Source: Paludibacteraceae bacterium (GTDB lineage Bacteria; Bacteroidota; Bacteroidia; Bacteroidales; Paludibacteraceae). Taken from it: a stretch of 17,166 bases of DNA. The stretch is taken from assembly GCA_947445425.1 (NCBI GenBank), contig CANFFA010000007.1:1-17166 (forward strand), in the 5' to 3' direction. The notes under the pieces were generated by a model. The model ran no database searches. It was not told where the DNA came from and saw nothing but the letters and a program-made list of their open reading frames with translations. How positions within the stretch are numbered: the first letter of the stretch is position 1; each line of letters opens with the position of its first letter. A program made the translations under genes and the position numbers. Positions 1 through 8,185 of the stretch are shown here, in pieces.

Positions 1-69
1 AATGTCCCAAATCCAACATTCTTTTTCATCAACCAAGTTACTTTTGCTGACATACCAAAAGGAAGATAA
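1..69 (+). CDS. 3' end of an upstream secreted protein (partial)
   Basis: Frame 1 is open from the first base to a TAA at 67-69 and encodes 22 residues with a hydrophobic and aromatic pattern (TFFFINQVTFADIPKGR). This resembles the last beta-strand of a carbohydrate-binding or jelly-roll domain, which often ends in an F-I-D-N-V-x-F type strand. The stop lies 21 bases before the GH3 start, so the gene is probably in the same operon. Frame 2 is also open to 74-76, but its peptide (rich in S, Q and L) looks less like a domain end. Too little is present to name a function; the reading frame itself is an inference. Confidence 0.5.
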   Translation, partial: NVPNPTFFFINQVTFADIPKGR

Positions 70-90
70 ATCTTAAAACACAATATTAAA

Positions 91-2691
91 ATGAACAAAC
101 TACATTTGTTGTTAGGACTTTTTTTGAGTCTTATTTTTTGTAATCCAATAAAAGCGGATGACAAAAGTTTCAAGGAACAAGCGCACGAATTAGTATCCAA
201 GATGTCGTTGGAAGAAAAGATCGGGCAACTCAATTTTGACGCTCCGGCAGTTTCACATCTTAATATTCCAAGACACAATTATTGGAACGAATGTTTACAC
301 GGAGTTGCCAGAGCCGGATTAGCAACGGTATTTCCTCAAGCCATTGGCATGGCGGCTATGTGGGACAAACCGATGATGTTTCAGATTGCCAATAGCATTT
401 CAGACGAAGCAAGGGCAAAAAACCGGCAAGCTAGTCAGAAAGGTCTCGAAGGGATGTACAAAGGTTTGACGTTCTGGACACCCAATATCAATTTGTTTAG
501 AGATCCTCGCTGGGGACGCGGCATGGAAACATACGGCGAAGACCCGTATTTGACCGGTGAGCTTGGTGTCGGATTTATCAAGGGATTGCAGGGCGATGAC
601 CCCAAATACCTTAAAGTAGTTGCAACGGCTAAGCATTTCGTGGTACACAGTGGTCCCGAGTCACAACGTCACACTTTCAATGCACTTCCTTCCGACCGTG
701 ATTTCCTGTTGAGTTATTCTCCGCATTATAAAAAAGCAGTTCAAGAAGGTGGAGTATATTCGGTGATGTGCGCCTACAACCGCTATAAAGATTTACCATG
801 TTGTGGGAGCAAGTATCTGGAAAATATATTGAGAAACGAATGGGGTTTCAATGGCTATATTGTTTCGGACTGTGGAGCGGTAGAAGATTTTTTTGAGAAA
901 AATGCACATAAGGTGGTTCAAACTGCCGAACAAGCCTCGGCAATGGCTGTTCAGGCTGGCACGGATTTGGTCTGTGGAGACGTTTCTAAAAATCTGGCGG
1001 GTGCCGTAAAACAAGGTTTAATCACAGAGTCGGAAATTAATGTATCGGTAGAACGAATGATGGAAGCGCGTTTACGATTGGGTTTATTTGCACCCAAAGG
1101 TGCTGTAAAATACGATAATATTCCCTTGGCGTGTATCAATTCTACAGTACACCAACAATTGGCATTGGAGAGTGCCCAAAAATCGATGGTTTTATTGAAA
1201 AATGACAATAAGTTTCTGCCTTTAAGCAAGTCGGTAAAACGTGTTGCCGTAATCGGACCCAATGCCGATAATATAGAAACTATGTTGGGGAATTACAATG
1301 GGTTTCCGTCCAATCCGGTGACCCCTTACCAGGCCATTAAATCAAAATTGCCACAAGCTGATGTGAAATATGCTATGGGGACGCAATTAGCGCCTGGTTT
1401 GCCTCAAATGGAAGCCATACCCACCGAATGCTTATTTACAGACAACTCTTTGACCAAGCATGGCTTGAAAGCGAGTTATTATACGAACGATTCATTGACA
1501 GGAAAACCTTTTCAGTCCGTAAACGATAAACAGATTAATTTCAATTGGTGGGACAAAGCCCCTTTTGACGGGATGTCGGCATTACATTTTTCTGTAAAAT
1601 GGGAAGGCTTTCTCGTTGTACCAGAAGATGGTGAATATGCCATTGGTACAGAGGGTTATCTGACCTATAAATTCTATTTGGATAACAAATTGATTAGCAA
1701 TTACAATAATCCGCACTCACCGCAAATTGTACATGACTATATGACCCTGAAGAAAGGAGTGAAATATGCCATACGCATTGAATACAAGCAGAACAATACC
1801 GAATATGCCATGATGCGATTATTGTGGGAAAAACCATCTACTAAATTGAAGGAAAATGCCTTGGCGCTGGCTAAGAATTCAGATGTAGTGGTCATGTGCA
1901 TGGGAATCAGTCCACGACTAGAAGGAGAAGAGATGAAAGTAAAAGTGGAAGGTTTTAATGGCGGCGACCGAGTTACTCTGGGGCTGCCCAAAAATCAAGT
2001 CGAATTGATACAGGAGGTAAAAAAACTTGGAAAACCGATGGTATTGGTATTGATGAATGGAAGTGCCTTGTCTATTCCACAAGAAGATAAACTGTTTCCA
2101 GCTATTTTAGAGGCTTGGTATCCCGGACAAGCTGGTGGAACAGCCATTGCGGATGTTTTATTTGGCGATTACAATCCTTCAGGACGCTTGCCAGTAACCT
2201 TCTATAACGATGTAAAAGACATTTCATCTTTCGACAACTACGATATGGAAGGTAAAACCTATCGCTATTTCAAAGAGAAACCACTTTATGAGTTTGGATT
2301 TGGATTAAGTTATACTACGTTTGCCTATTCAAATATTTATTCTGATAAAACCACAAAGGGCGACAAACCACAACAAGTGACTGTAGATGTTAAAAATACA
2401 GGAAAATTTAAAGGCGATGAAGTAGTGCAGCTTTATTTAACACACATCAATTGCCCCTACACGATGCCTATTCGTTCGCTGGAAGGATTTCAACGTATTC
2501 ACTTGAATCCCGGCGAAACCAAGAGCGTGACTTTTACCTTAAAACCTGAACAGTTAGCCGTATTAAACAATAAAAATCAATTTGTTGTAGAGTCCGGAGA
2601 AATTCAGCTATCCATAGGCGGAAGCCAGCCAAGTCCGCAAGCATTAATAAACAAACAAGTAATACAAACTATAATAACAATCATCAAATAA
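91..2691 (+). CDS. Secreted GH3 glycoside hydrolase with inserted PA14 domain (beta-xylosidase/beta-glucosidase-like)
   Basis: This is an 866-residue exo-acting retaining glycosidase. A signal peptide covers residues 1-22 (cleavage after KA); C17 is not in a proper lipobox, so a periplasmic soluble protein is more likely than a lipoprotein. The GH3 N-terminal barrel spans about 30-330, with DPRWGRGMETYGEDP, the K-H motif in ATAKHFVVHSGPE, and the SDC motif whose D260 is the expected nucleophile. The (beta/alpha) sandwich domain begins near 360 and is interrupted by a PA14 domain at about 457-580. It resumes with LEGEEM, in which E611, E613 and E614 are acid/base candidates, followed by GGDR..LGLP. 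The fibronectin-III-like domain follows GFGLSYTTF and spans about 765-850. The SDCGAVEDF and VMCAYNR..DLPCCG patterns match the plant-type xylosidase/arabinofuranosidase branch, but the family also contains glucosidases, so specificity is open. There is no T9SS sorting domain. It probably trims oligosaccharides imported by the SusCD pair downstream. Confidence 0.93.
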   Translation: MNKLHLLLGLFLSLIFCNPIKADDKSFKEQAHELVSKMSLEEKIGQLNFDAPAVSHLNIPRHNYWNECLHGVARAGLATVFPQAIGMAAMWDKPMMFQIANSISDEARAKNRQASQKGLEGMYKGLTFWTPNINLFRDPRWGRGMETYGEDPYLTGELGVGFIKGLQGDDPKYLKVVATAKHFVVHSGPESQRHTFNALPSDRDFLLSYSPHYKKAVQEGGVYSVMCAYNRYKDLPCCGSKYLENILRNEWGFNGYIVSDCGAVEDFFEKNAHKVVQTAEQASAMAVQAGTDLVCGDVSKNLAGAVKQGLITESEINVSVERMMEARLRLGLFAPKGAVKYDNIPLACINSTVHQQLALESAQKSMVLLKNDNKFLPLSKSVKRVAVIGPNADNIETMLGNYNGFPSNPVTPYQAIKSKLPQADVKYAMGTQLAPGLPQMEAIPTECLFTDNSLTKHGLKASYYTNDSLTGKPFQSVNDKQINFNWWDKAPFDGMSALHFSVKWEGFLVVPEDGEYAIGTEGYLTYKFYLDNKLISNYNNPHSPQIVHDYMTLKKGVKYAIRIEYKQNNTEYAMMRLLWEKPSTKLKENALALAKNSDVVVMCMGISPRLEGEEMKVKVEGFNGGDRVTLGLPKNQVELIQEVKKLGKPMVLVLMNGSALSIPQEDKLFPAILEAWYPGQAGGTAIADVLFGDYNPSGRLPVTFYNDVKDISSFDNYDMEGKTYRYFKEKPLYEFGFGLSYTTFAYSNIYSDKTTKGDKPQQVTVDVKNTGKFKGDEVVQLYLTHINCPYTMPIRSLEGFQRIHLNPGETKSVTFTLKPEQLAVLNNKNQFVVESGEIQLSIGGSQPSPQALINKQVIQTIITIIK

Positions 2692-2715
2692 TTCACCATT
2701 GAAATTTCAATTCTT

Positions 2716-3378
2716 ATGAAAATAACTTATCGTTTTATTTCCGCTTTATTGCTTATAGTAGCAATGATTGTATTTTCTAACCTGCAAGCACAAACTCAGC
2801 TACCGGAATGGGCTATCACATCAGCCACCTCAAAAGCCGAAGCAGCAGCCAAAGAGTTAAGTCTCACTACCGAACAGCAAACCATTTTGCGTGACGCACT
2901 GGCAGCCAGGGAATATGGCAATTATTTGAAAACAAAAGACTTGACTACTCAGGAGGAAAAAAATGTCGTTTTCAAAGCTGGTTACGTAGAATACATGGAT
3001 AAATTAAATGCTAAATTTCCGGCAGATTTGGTGTTGAAAATCACACAATTTCTGGCCGGGAAACCGATTACTAAAGCAACTACAACGCAAATTCCGGAAT
3101 GGGCTATCACATCAGCCACCACCAAAGCTGCAGCCGCAGCCAAAGAGTTAAGTCTCACTACCGAACAGCAAACCATTTTGCGTGACGCACTGGCAGCCAG
3201 GGAATATGGCAATTATTCGAAAACAAAAGACTTGACAACACAGGAGGAAAAAAATATTGTTTTCAAAGCTGGTTACGTGGAATTCGTTGACAAATTAAAC
3301 GCTAAACTTCCTGCTGAAATGGTGTTTAAAATCACACAATTCCTGGCTGGTAAACCGGTTGTTAAAGCCGTTCAGTGA
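2716..3378 (+). CDS. Small secreted protein of two near-identical 97-residue helical repeats (Spy/LTxxQ-like)
   Basis: This 220-residue protein has a signal peptide (residues 1-25, cleavage after LQA) followed by two copies of one unit. Each unit opens with PEWAITSAT, continues with an Ala/Lys/Glu-rich helix, then LSLTTEQQ and AAREYGNY, and ends with KITQFLAGKP. The LSLTTEQQ segment within amphipathic helices recalls the LTxxQ motif of periplasmic Spy/CpxP-like proteins, but I would not assign that family firmly. No Cys, catalytic motif, transmembrane helix or sorting signal is seen, so a periplasmic or secreted helical protein is expected. It starts 24 bases after the GH3 stop and ends 39 bases before the sulfatase, so it is probably co-transcribed with both. 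Possible roles are a periplasmic chaperone, sensor or binding accessory for this PUL; none is shown by the sequence. I do not recognise a named gene. Confidence 0.85.
   Translation: MKITYRFISALLLIVAMIVFSNLQAQTQLPEWAITSATSKAEAAAKELSLTTEQQTILRDALAAREYGNYLKTKDLTTQEEKNVVFKAGYVEYMDKLNAKFPADLVLKITQFLAGKPITKATTTQIPEWAITSATTKAAAAAKELSLTTEQQTILRDALAAREYGNYSKTKDLTTQEEKNIVFKAGYVEFVDKLNAKLPAEMVFKITQFLAGKPVVKAVQ
2803..3093 (+). repeat. Intragenic tandem repeat, copy 1 (291 bp)
   Basis: First copy of a 291-bp (97-codon) direct repeat; each position matches the one 291 bases further on. Identity is uneven. Bases 2803-2829 and 2845-2926 (82 bp) are exactly the same in copy 2, while the 3' third carries many synonymous and conservative changes. 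Confidence 0.95.
3094..3378 (+). repeat. Intragenic tandem repeat, copy 2 (285 bp to the stop)
   Basis: Second copy of the 291-bp unit, directly adjacent to copy 1 with no gap. The stop codon comes two codons before the full unit length. Bases 3136-3217 are identical to 2845-2926. Differences cluster near 3121-3135 and after 3217. Confidence 0.95.
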
Positions 3379-3417
3379 GAATAAAATATCAATATTAAGT
3401 ATATAACAAGTATTCAA

Positions 3418-4989
3418 ATGAGATATAATAAATTCATAATCAGTCAAACTGTATTGTCAGTATTGACTTTGCCAACTGTTTTTGGAGCCAAAAATGTTCA
3501 GAAAATGAATGTACTGTTCATTGCCGTCGATGATTTGAAACCAGAAATTGGCTGCTATGGTAATAGTCTGATTAAAACACCTAACATTGACCGTATCGGA
3601 AAGAACGGGACTGTTTTTTTGCAAAACTACTGTCAAATGGCTGTTTCAGGTCCAACAAGAGCGAGCTTAATGACGGGTATGCGACCTGATTATACCAAAG
3701 TATGGGATTTGAAAACCTTGATGCGCGATGTGAATCCTGATATTTTGTCATTACCTCAGTATTTTGCTAATCAGGGCTACGAAACCACCGGAGTTGGTAA
3801 AATTTATGATCCTCGCTGTGTGGATAAAGATGAAGATAAACCATCGTGGACATTGCCATACAACAAAGTAGGTACGCAATACTATAGTCAGTCAACCGGG
3901 CAACCGATGATAGGAGGTTATCAACTTCCTGAAACAAAACTGCTTATTGCTAAATTTGTCAAGGAAGCAAAAGAACAGGGACTCATTGGTGCCAAGATGA
4001 TTGAATATGTTCAAGATAGAATTAAACCATCCACCGAATGTGCCGATTTGCCCGACGATGCATACGTTGATGGTGCTGGCGTTAAGCGGGCTAATGAATT
4101 GTTGACTCAATTATCAAAACAAGATAAACCGTTTTTCTTAGCCGTTGGATTTGCAAAACCCCATTTGCCCTTTGTGGCACCCAAGAAGTATTGGGATATG
4201 TACTCACGAAAAGAGATGCCACTAGCTCCTTTTCAAGAACATGCAAAAAACGGACCCAAAATAGCCTATCAAAATTACGAGTTGAAGAGTTATTCGGATA
4301 TTCCTGCCATGTGTAGTTTTACAGACAATCCCAAGAATATCGGTTTGAATATCGATAAACAGCGGGAATTGATACATGGTTATTATGCGGCTACAAGCTA
4401 TATGGATGCACAATTGGGTAAGCTATTGGATAAAATGGAAGAGCTTGGCTTAACAAAAAATACCATTATTGTTTTTTGGGGTGATCACGGTTGGCACTTG
4501 GGCGACCATGGGTTATGGTGTAAACACACCAATTTTGAACAAGCTACCCGGGCACCACTAATGATTGTTGCACCAGGAATAAAACCAGTTAAAACTGCTG
4601 GAGTCTCTGAATTTATTGATGTATTCCCAACTGTTTGCGAGTTGGCCGGATTACCAATTCCGACCAATTTAGATGGCAAAAGTTTAGTGCCGCTCATGAA
4701 AAATTCAAAAGCAGTTGTGAATGAGTTTGCCGTAAGCCAATACCCCCGTGAAGGGAATACAATGGGATATTCTATCCGATCAGATAGATATCGATTGACG
4801 TTCTGGATAAAAAATGATTATCATAGTAATCAGCCTTTTTCATCCGATTTAGTGATTGCCAAGGAATTGTACGATTATCAAACTGACCCACTCGAAACGG
4901 TGAATGTAGTAGATGAAAAACAATACACAGCTATTCGTGCTGACTTGGAAGGCAAAATGATAGTTTTTTTTAAAACACAACAACGGTAA
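3418..4989 (+). CDS. Periplasmic Ser-type sulfatase, iduronate-2-sulfatase-like (S1_7-like)
   Basis: This 523-residue type I sulfatase hydrolyses a sulfate ester on a glycan. A signal peptide spans about 1-23. Metal ligands D38 and D39 lie in IAVDDLKPEIGCYG. The maturation motif is S77-G-P-T-R81 followed by ASLMTG, so the formylglycine precursor is Ser, not Cys; such enzymes need a radical-SAM anSME for activation, and none is in the window. D356 and H357 (WGDHGWHLGDHG) complete the metal site and K369 follows. Spacing matches human iduronate-2-sulfatase: S77 to K128 equals C84 to K135, and D356 to K369 equals D334 to K347. The position matching IDS H138 is D131 (GKIYDPR), which may change substrate recognition. 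KPHLPF retains its His. Length fits the family. Its place between GH3 and SusC suggests a sulfated glycan. The exact sugar and sulfate position cannot be read from the sequence. Confidence 0.93.
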   Translation: MRYNKFIISQTVLSVLTLPTVFGAKNVQKMNVLFIAVDDLKPEIGCYGNSLIKTPNIDRIGKNGTVFLQNYCQMAVSGPTRASLMTGMRPDYTKVWDLKTLMRDVNPDILSLPQYFANQGYETTGVGKIYDPRCVDKDEDKPSWTLPYNKVGTQYYSQSTGQPMIGGYQLPETKLLIAKFVKEAKEQGLIGAKMIEYVQDRIKPSTECADLPDDAYVDGAGVKRANELLTQLSKQDKPFFLAVGFAKPHLPFVAPKKYWDMYSRKEMPLAPFQEHAKNGPKIAYQNYELKSYSDIPAMCSFTDNPKNIGLNIDKQRELIHGYYAATSYMDAQLGKLLDKMEELGLTKNTIIVFWGDHGWHLGDHGLWCKHTNFEQATRAPLMIVAPGIKPVKTAGVSEFIDVFPTVCELAGLPIPTNLDGKSLVPLMKNSKAVVNEFAVSQYPREGNTMGYSIRSDRYRLTFWIKNDYHSNQPFSSDLVIAKELYDYQTDPLETVNVVDEKQYTAIRADLEGKMIVFFKTQQR

Positions 4990-5035
4990 AATTGAACTAA
5001 GATATATGAACCAAAAATCATTTTAAATAATTATC

Positions 5036-8000
5036 ATGAGAAATCGTACAATAAATAAAAAATGCAGAATGATGGGGCGGATGGGCTTTGTACTTCTAGG
5101 CATGATTTTCTCCTCTTTAACCTTACAGGCGGAGAAAATTACAGGTTTGGTGTTGGATGAAAGTTCACAACCTATACTAGGAGTGAGTGTGGTAGACAAA
5201 AATGTAAAATCGGGTACGATTACCGATGCGTTCGGAGGATTCCAAATAAATGTTACACCGCAATCAGTTTTGGAGTTTAGATTCATTGGGTATCAAACGC
5301 AAGAAATTGCGGTGGATGGCAAACAAGTCATTAACGTAAAGCTGAAGGAGGAATCCAAAGAATTGGATGAAGTCGTGGTGGTTGGATATGGGACGATGAA
5401 AAAGTCCGATTTGTCGGGCTCCTTGTCCTCAGTTAAACTCACCAATGTGAACGAAGGGGCCAGTAGTTCCATAGACCAGTATATGCAAGGACGGGTTGCC
5501 GGGGTGAATATCACCATGAATAACGGCGCACCGGGAGCAACTTCCAGTATACTGATTCGGGGTGGTAGTTCCATCAGTGGTTCCAATCAACCTTTGTATA
5601 TTATTGACGGCTTCCCTATAGATATGCCCGATGGTGGCGGTTCCGAAGGCAGTAGCCGTTCCACTAATCTTAATCCATTGGCAACTATTAATCCCAACAG
5701 TATTGAATCAGTTGAGATTTTAAAAGATGCTTCGGCAACCGCTATTTATGGATCACGGGGTTCAAACGGGGTGGTGTTGATAAAAACAAAAGAAGGAAAG
5801 AAAGGGTCAAAAGTGCAGTATTCAGTTCGTATGGATATGTCGCAACTGGCAAAGAAAATACCGATGCTCAACACGCGTACCTTTATGGATTACCAAAACG
5901 AAGCTCAGTTTAATGCAAAGGGAAATTATTTGTATAAACCCGGACAGATCGATTCGTTAGCTGCTATCTATCCTAATACCGACTGGCAGGACTTGATTTA
6001 CAAGAATAGTTTCTCGCAGGATCACCAAATCTCTGTTTCGGGTGCAGATGATAAAACCAACTATGCCATCACGGGCAACTATATGAGCATGAAAGGTATA
6101 ATCCTGAATTCTACTTTTGATCGGTACAGTATGGGTGGAAATATCAACCGAACTGTCAATTCATTTTTAAAAGTGGGTTTAAATGTGAATTATACAAATT
6201 TGAACAGTCAAATGGCAAAGCAGTCCTTTCGCGGCGGTGAACCCGGTGGCTCCGTGGTATTGGGAGCCCTTTTCTTTCGTCCCTTCTTGAACGCATTAAC
6301 TCCAGATGGAAGCCTAGAGACTGCTGTGGTAAACAATCCGCTCTATGTGGCTGAAGAGGTAAAAGATAATTTCAATAATATTTCAGTTCGCACGCAGACT
6401 TATGCTGAATTCACCTTGTCCAAATTTTTGAAATTCAAGTCAACAGTAGGAATCAGTGACAATTACCTGATAAGAGAATCGTTCGAAGGAATTGGAACCT
6501 TTGCTGGGAGTCAAGCCAAAGGATATGCTCAACGGAATGACAACCGCTACTACAGCATAAATTCAGAACAATTACTTACCTATTATCGCGATTTTGATAA
6601 AAACAATCGCTTAAATGCTGTTGTTGGTTTTACCTACCAGAATTCGAAAGTTCAAACCATGTCTGTTGGCTCAAAAGGATACGACAATGAAAGTTTGGGA
6701 TATTACAATTTCCAAATGGGCTCTGCTCAGGATAAAACCATCACTCAAACTTATAGCAGTATGCTTGCTTCGTATTTGACCCGCATAAATTACACCTTGT
6801 ATAACAATTATATTTTCACTTTCTCGGGTCGCGCTGACGGAAGTAGTAAGCTGGCACAAAAATGGAACTTCTTCCCTTCGGGCGCCTTTGCTTGGCGTGT
6901 AAACGAAGAGCCTTTTATGAAGGGGCTTAAAAATGAGATTTCGAATCTTAAATTTAGATGTAGCTATGGTTTGACAGGAAATCAATCGGTGGCTGCCATG
7001 CAGACTTTGTCTGGCTTGTCCAATAACTATTATCCAGTAGGAGGTATATTAACTACTGGTATTAAAAGTGGAAACGTGGGTAATCCAAACTTGAAATGGG
7101 AAACCACTGCGCAATACAATGGCGGAGTAGACTTGGGGATTTTCAATAATCGAATTAGATTGACAGCGGATCTGTTTTATAAAAAAACATCTGACTTGCT
7201 TATCAACCTGAATTTGGCACCTTCCACTGGATTTCCGAACTATTGGACCAATGCAGGGGAGATTGAAAACAAAGGTTTTGAAGTGGAATTAGCTGCTGAT
7301 ATTATTGCACAAAAGGGCTTCAGCTGGACAGTGGCAGGTAATATTTCGGCGTATGCCAATAAAGTATTATCCTTGGGTAACGACATTACAGCTGTGTATG
7401 GTCAAAACTGGAATAATACCGGTGCATATGCCTTGAATCAACCCATCAATGTGGCAAAAGTTGGCTATCCGATTGGTGCTTTTATTGGTTACAAAACGGA
7501 TGGGGTATATCAGAATCAAGCACAGATTGATAATTATGTATTTACTAATCCAGATGGTACTACCACTAAAATTGATCCCACCGCAAAACCAGGATTTTAT
7601 AAAATTGTGGATGTTAATCATGATGGAAAGATTGACTCGAACGACCGTACAATTCTGGGTGATGCTATTCCTGACTTTATTTTCGGGCTAACCAGCAACC
7701 TCACGTATAAAAACTTCGACTTTAACTTTACTTGGCAAGGAAGTATAGGCAATCAATTGGTAAACTTAAACCGTTACGTGACAGATGGTTTGACAGTTGA
7801 TACTTATGCCAATATCAGTCAGGCAGCATGGGATAATCGCTGGCATGGCGAAGGTACCAGCAACGATTATCAACTGCCTTACACAGGTTCTGTGATGTTC
7901 CGACAACAGTTATTAGATAAATTGGTGGAAGACGCATCTTATATACGTCTAAAAAACGTGACTGTATCCTATCGCATTCCAATTAAAAAGAATCGAATAA

Positions 8001-8167
8001 GTATGCTGAAAGTTTTTGTGAGTGGTGCCAACTTATTGACATTCACTAAATACAGTGGATATGACCCCGAAGCGAATGCTTCTACCAAGGGCTTAGAAAC
8101 TGGAACTGATTTCGGCGTGTTTCCACAACCACGGACATATTCTTTTGGTGCCAATATCGAATTCTAA
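5036..8167 (+). CDS. SusC/RagA-like TonB-dependent outer-membrane glycan transporter
   Basis: This 1043-residue outer-membrane beta-barrel imports oligosaccharides with TonB energy, working with the lipoprotein encoded next. A signal peptide ends near LQA (about residue 32). Its n-region is long if M1 is used; M12 or M13 are alternative starts. A carboxypeptidase-regulatory-like domain spans about 33-107 (ITGLVLDESSQPILGVSV). The SusC signature LDEVVVVGYGTMKK (from residue 110) overlaps the TonB box region. The plug domain (about 122-255) contains LYIIDGFPI (from 187) and VEILKDASATAIYGSRGSNG. The rest is a barrel ending in RTYSFGANIEF, with the terminal Phe typical of outer-membrane proteins. 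Length is normal and no frameshift is seen. The 46 bases upstream show no clear Bacteroidota -7 element, so it is probably read from an upstream promoter. The transported glycan cannot be predicted. Confidence 0.96.
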   Translation: MRNRTINKKCRMMGRMGFVLLGMIFSSLTLQAEKITGLVLDESSQPILGVSVVDKNVKSGTITDAFGGFQINVTPQSVLEFRFIGYQTQEIAVDGKQVINVKLKEESKELDEVVVVGYGTMKKSDLSGSLSSVKLTNVNEGASSSIDQYMQGRVAGVNITMNNGAPGATSSILIRGGSSISGSNQPLYIIDGFPIDMPDGGGSEGSSRSTNLNPLATINPNSIESVEILKDASATAIYGSRGSNGVVLIKTKEGKKGSKVQYSVRMDMSQLAKKIPMLNTRTFMDYQNEAQFNAKGNYLYKPGQIDSLAAIYPNTDWQDLIYKNSFSQDHQISVSGADDKTNYAITGNYMSMKGIILNSTFDRYSMGGNINRTVNSFLKVGLNVNYTNLNSQMAKQSFRGGEPGGSVVLGALFFRPFLNALTPDGSLETAVVNNPLYVAEEVKDNFNNISVRTQTYAEFTLSKFLKFKSTVGISDNYLIRESFEGIGTFAGSQAKGYAQRNDNRYYSINSEQLLTYYRDFDKNNRLNAVVGFTYQNSKVQTMSVGSKGYDNESLGYYNFQMGSAQDKTITQTYSSMLASYLTRINYTLYNNYIFTFSGRADGSSKLAQKWNFFPSGAFAWRVNEEPFMKGLKNEISNLKFRCSYGLTGNQSVAAMQTLSGLSNNYYPVGGILTTGIKSGNVGNPNLKWETTAQYNGGVDLGIFNNRIRLTADLFYKKTSDLLINLNLAPSTGFPNYWTNAGEIENKGFEVELAADIIAQKGFSWTVAGNISAYANKVLSLGNDITAVYGQNWNNTGAYALNQPINVAKVGYPIGAFIGYKTDGVYQNQAQIDNYVFTNPDGTTTKIDPTAKPGFYKIVDVNHDGKIDSNDRTILGDAIPDFIFGLTSNLTYKNFDFNFTWQGSIGNQLVNLNRYVTDGLTVDTYANISQAAWDNRWHGEGTSNDYQLPYTGSVMFRQQLLDKLVEDASYIRLKNVTVSYRIPIKKNRISMLKVFVSGANLLTFTKYSGYDPEANASTKGLETGTDFGVFPQPRTYSFGANIEF

Positions 8168-8185
8168 TCTTTATATTCAAACACG

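Noticed and set aside
2..76. Alternative frame-2 open frame at the left edge, starting with ATG.
   Set aside because: It is short, and its Ser/Gln/Leu-rich peptide looks less protein-like than frame 1, which ends in a beta-strand-like sequence.
2803..3378. The direct repeats as a CRISPR array or assembly error.
   Set aside because: The unit is coding, in frame, 291 bases long and without spacers. The copies differ by silent and conservative changes, which argues against a simple assembly duplication.
3631..3633. C72 of the sulfatase as the formylglycine residue.
   Set aside because: It has no Pro two residues later and no Arg at +4. S77 fits the S-x-P-x-R motif exactly.
7449..7691. An 80-codon + strand open frame inside the SusC gene.
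   Set aside because: It lies wholly within the SusC barrel in another frame, and its peptide shows no family features.
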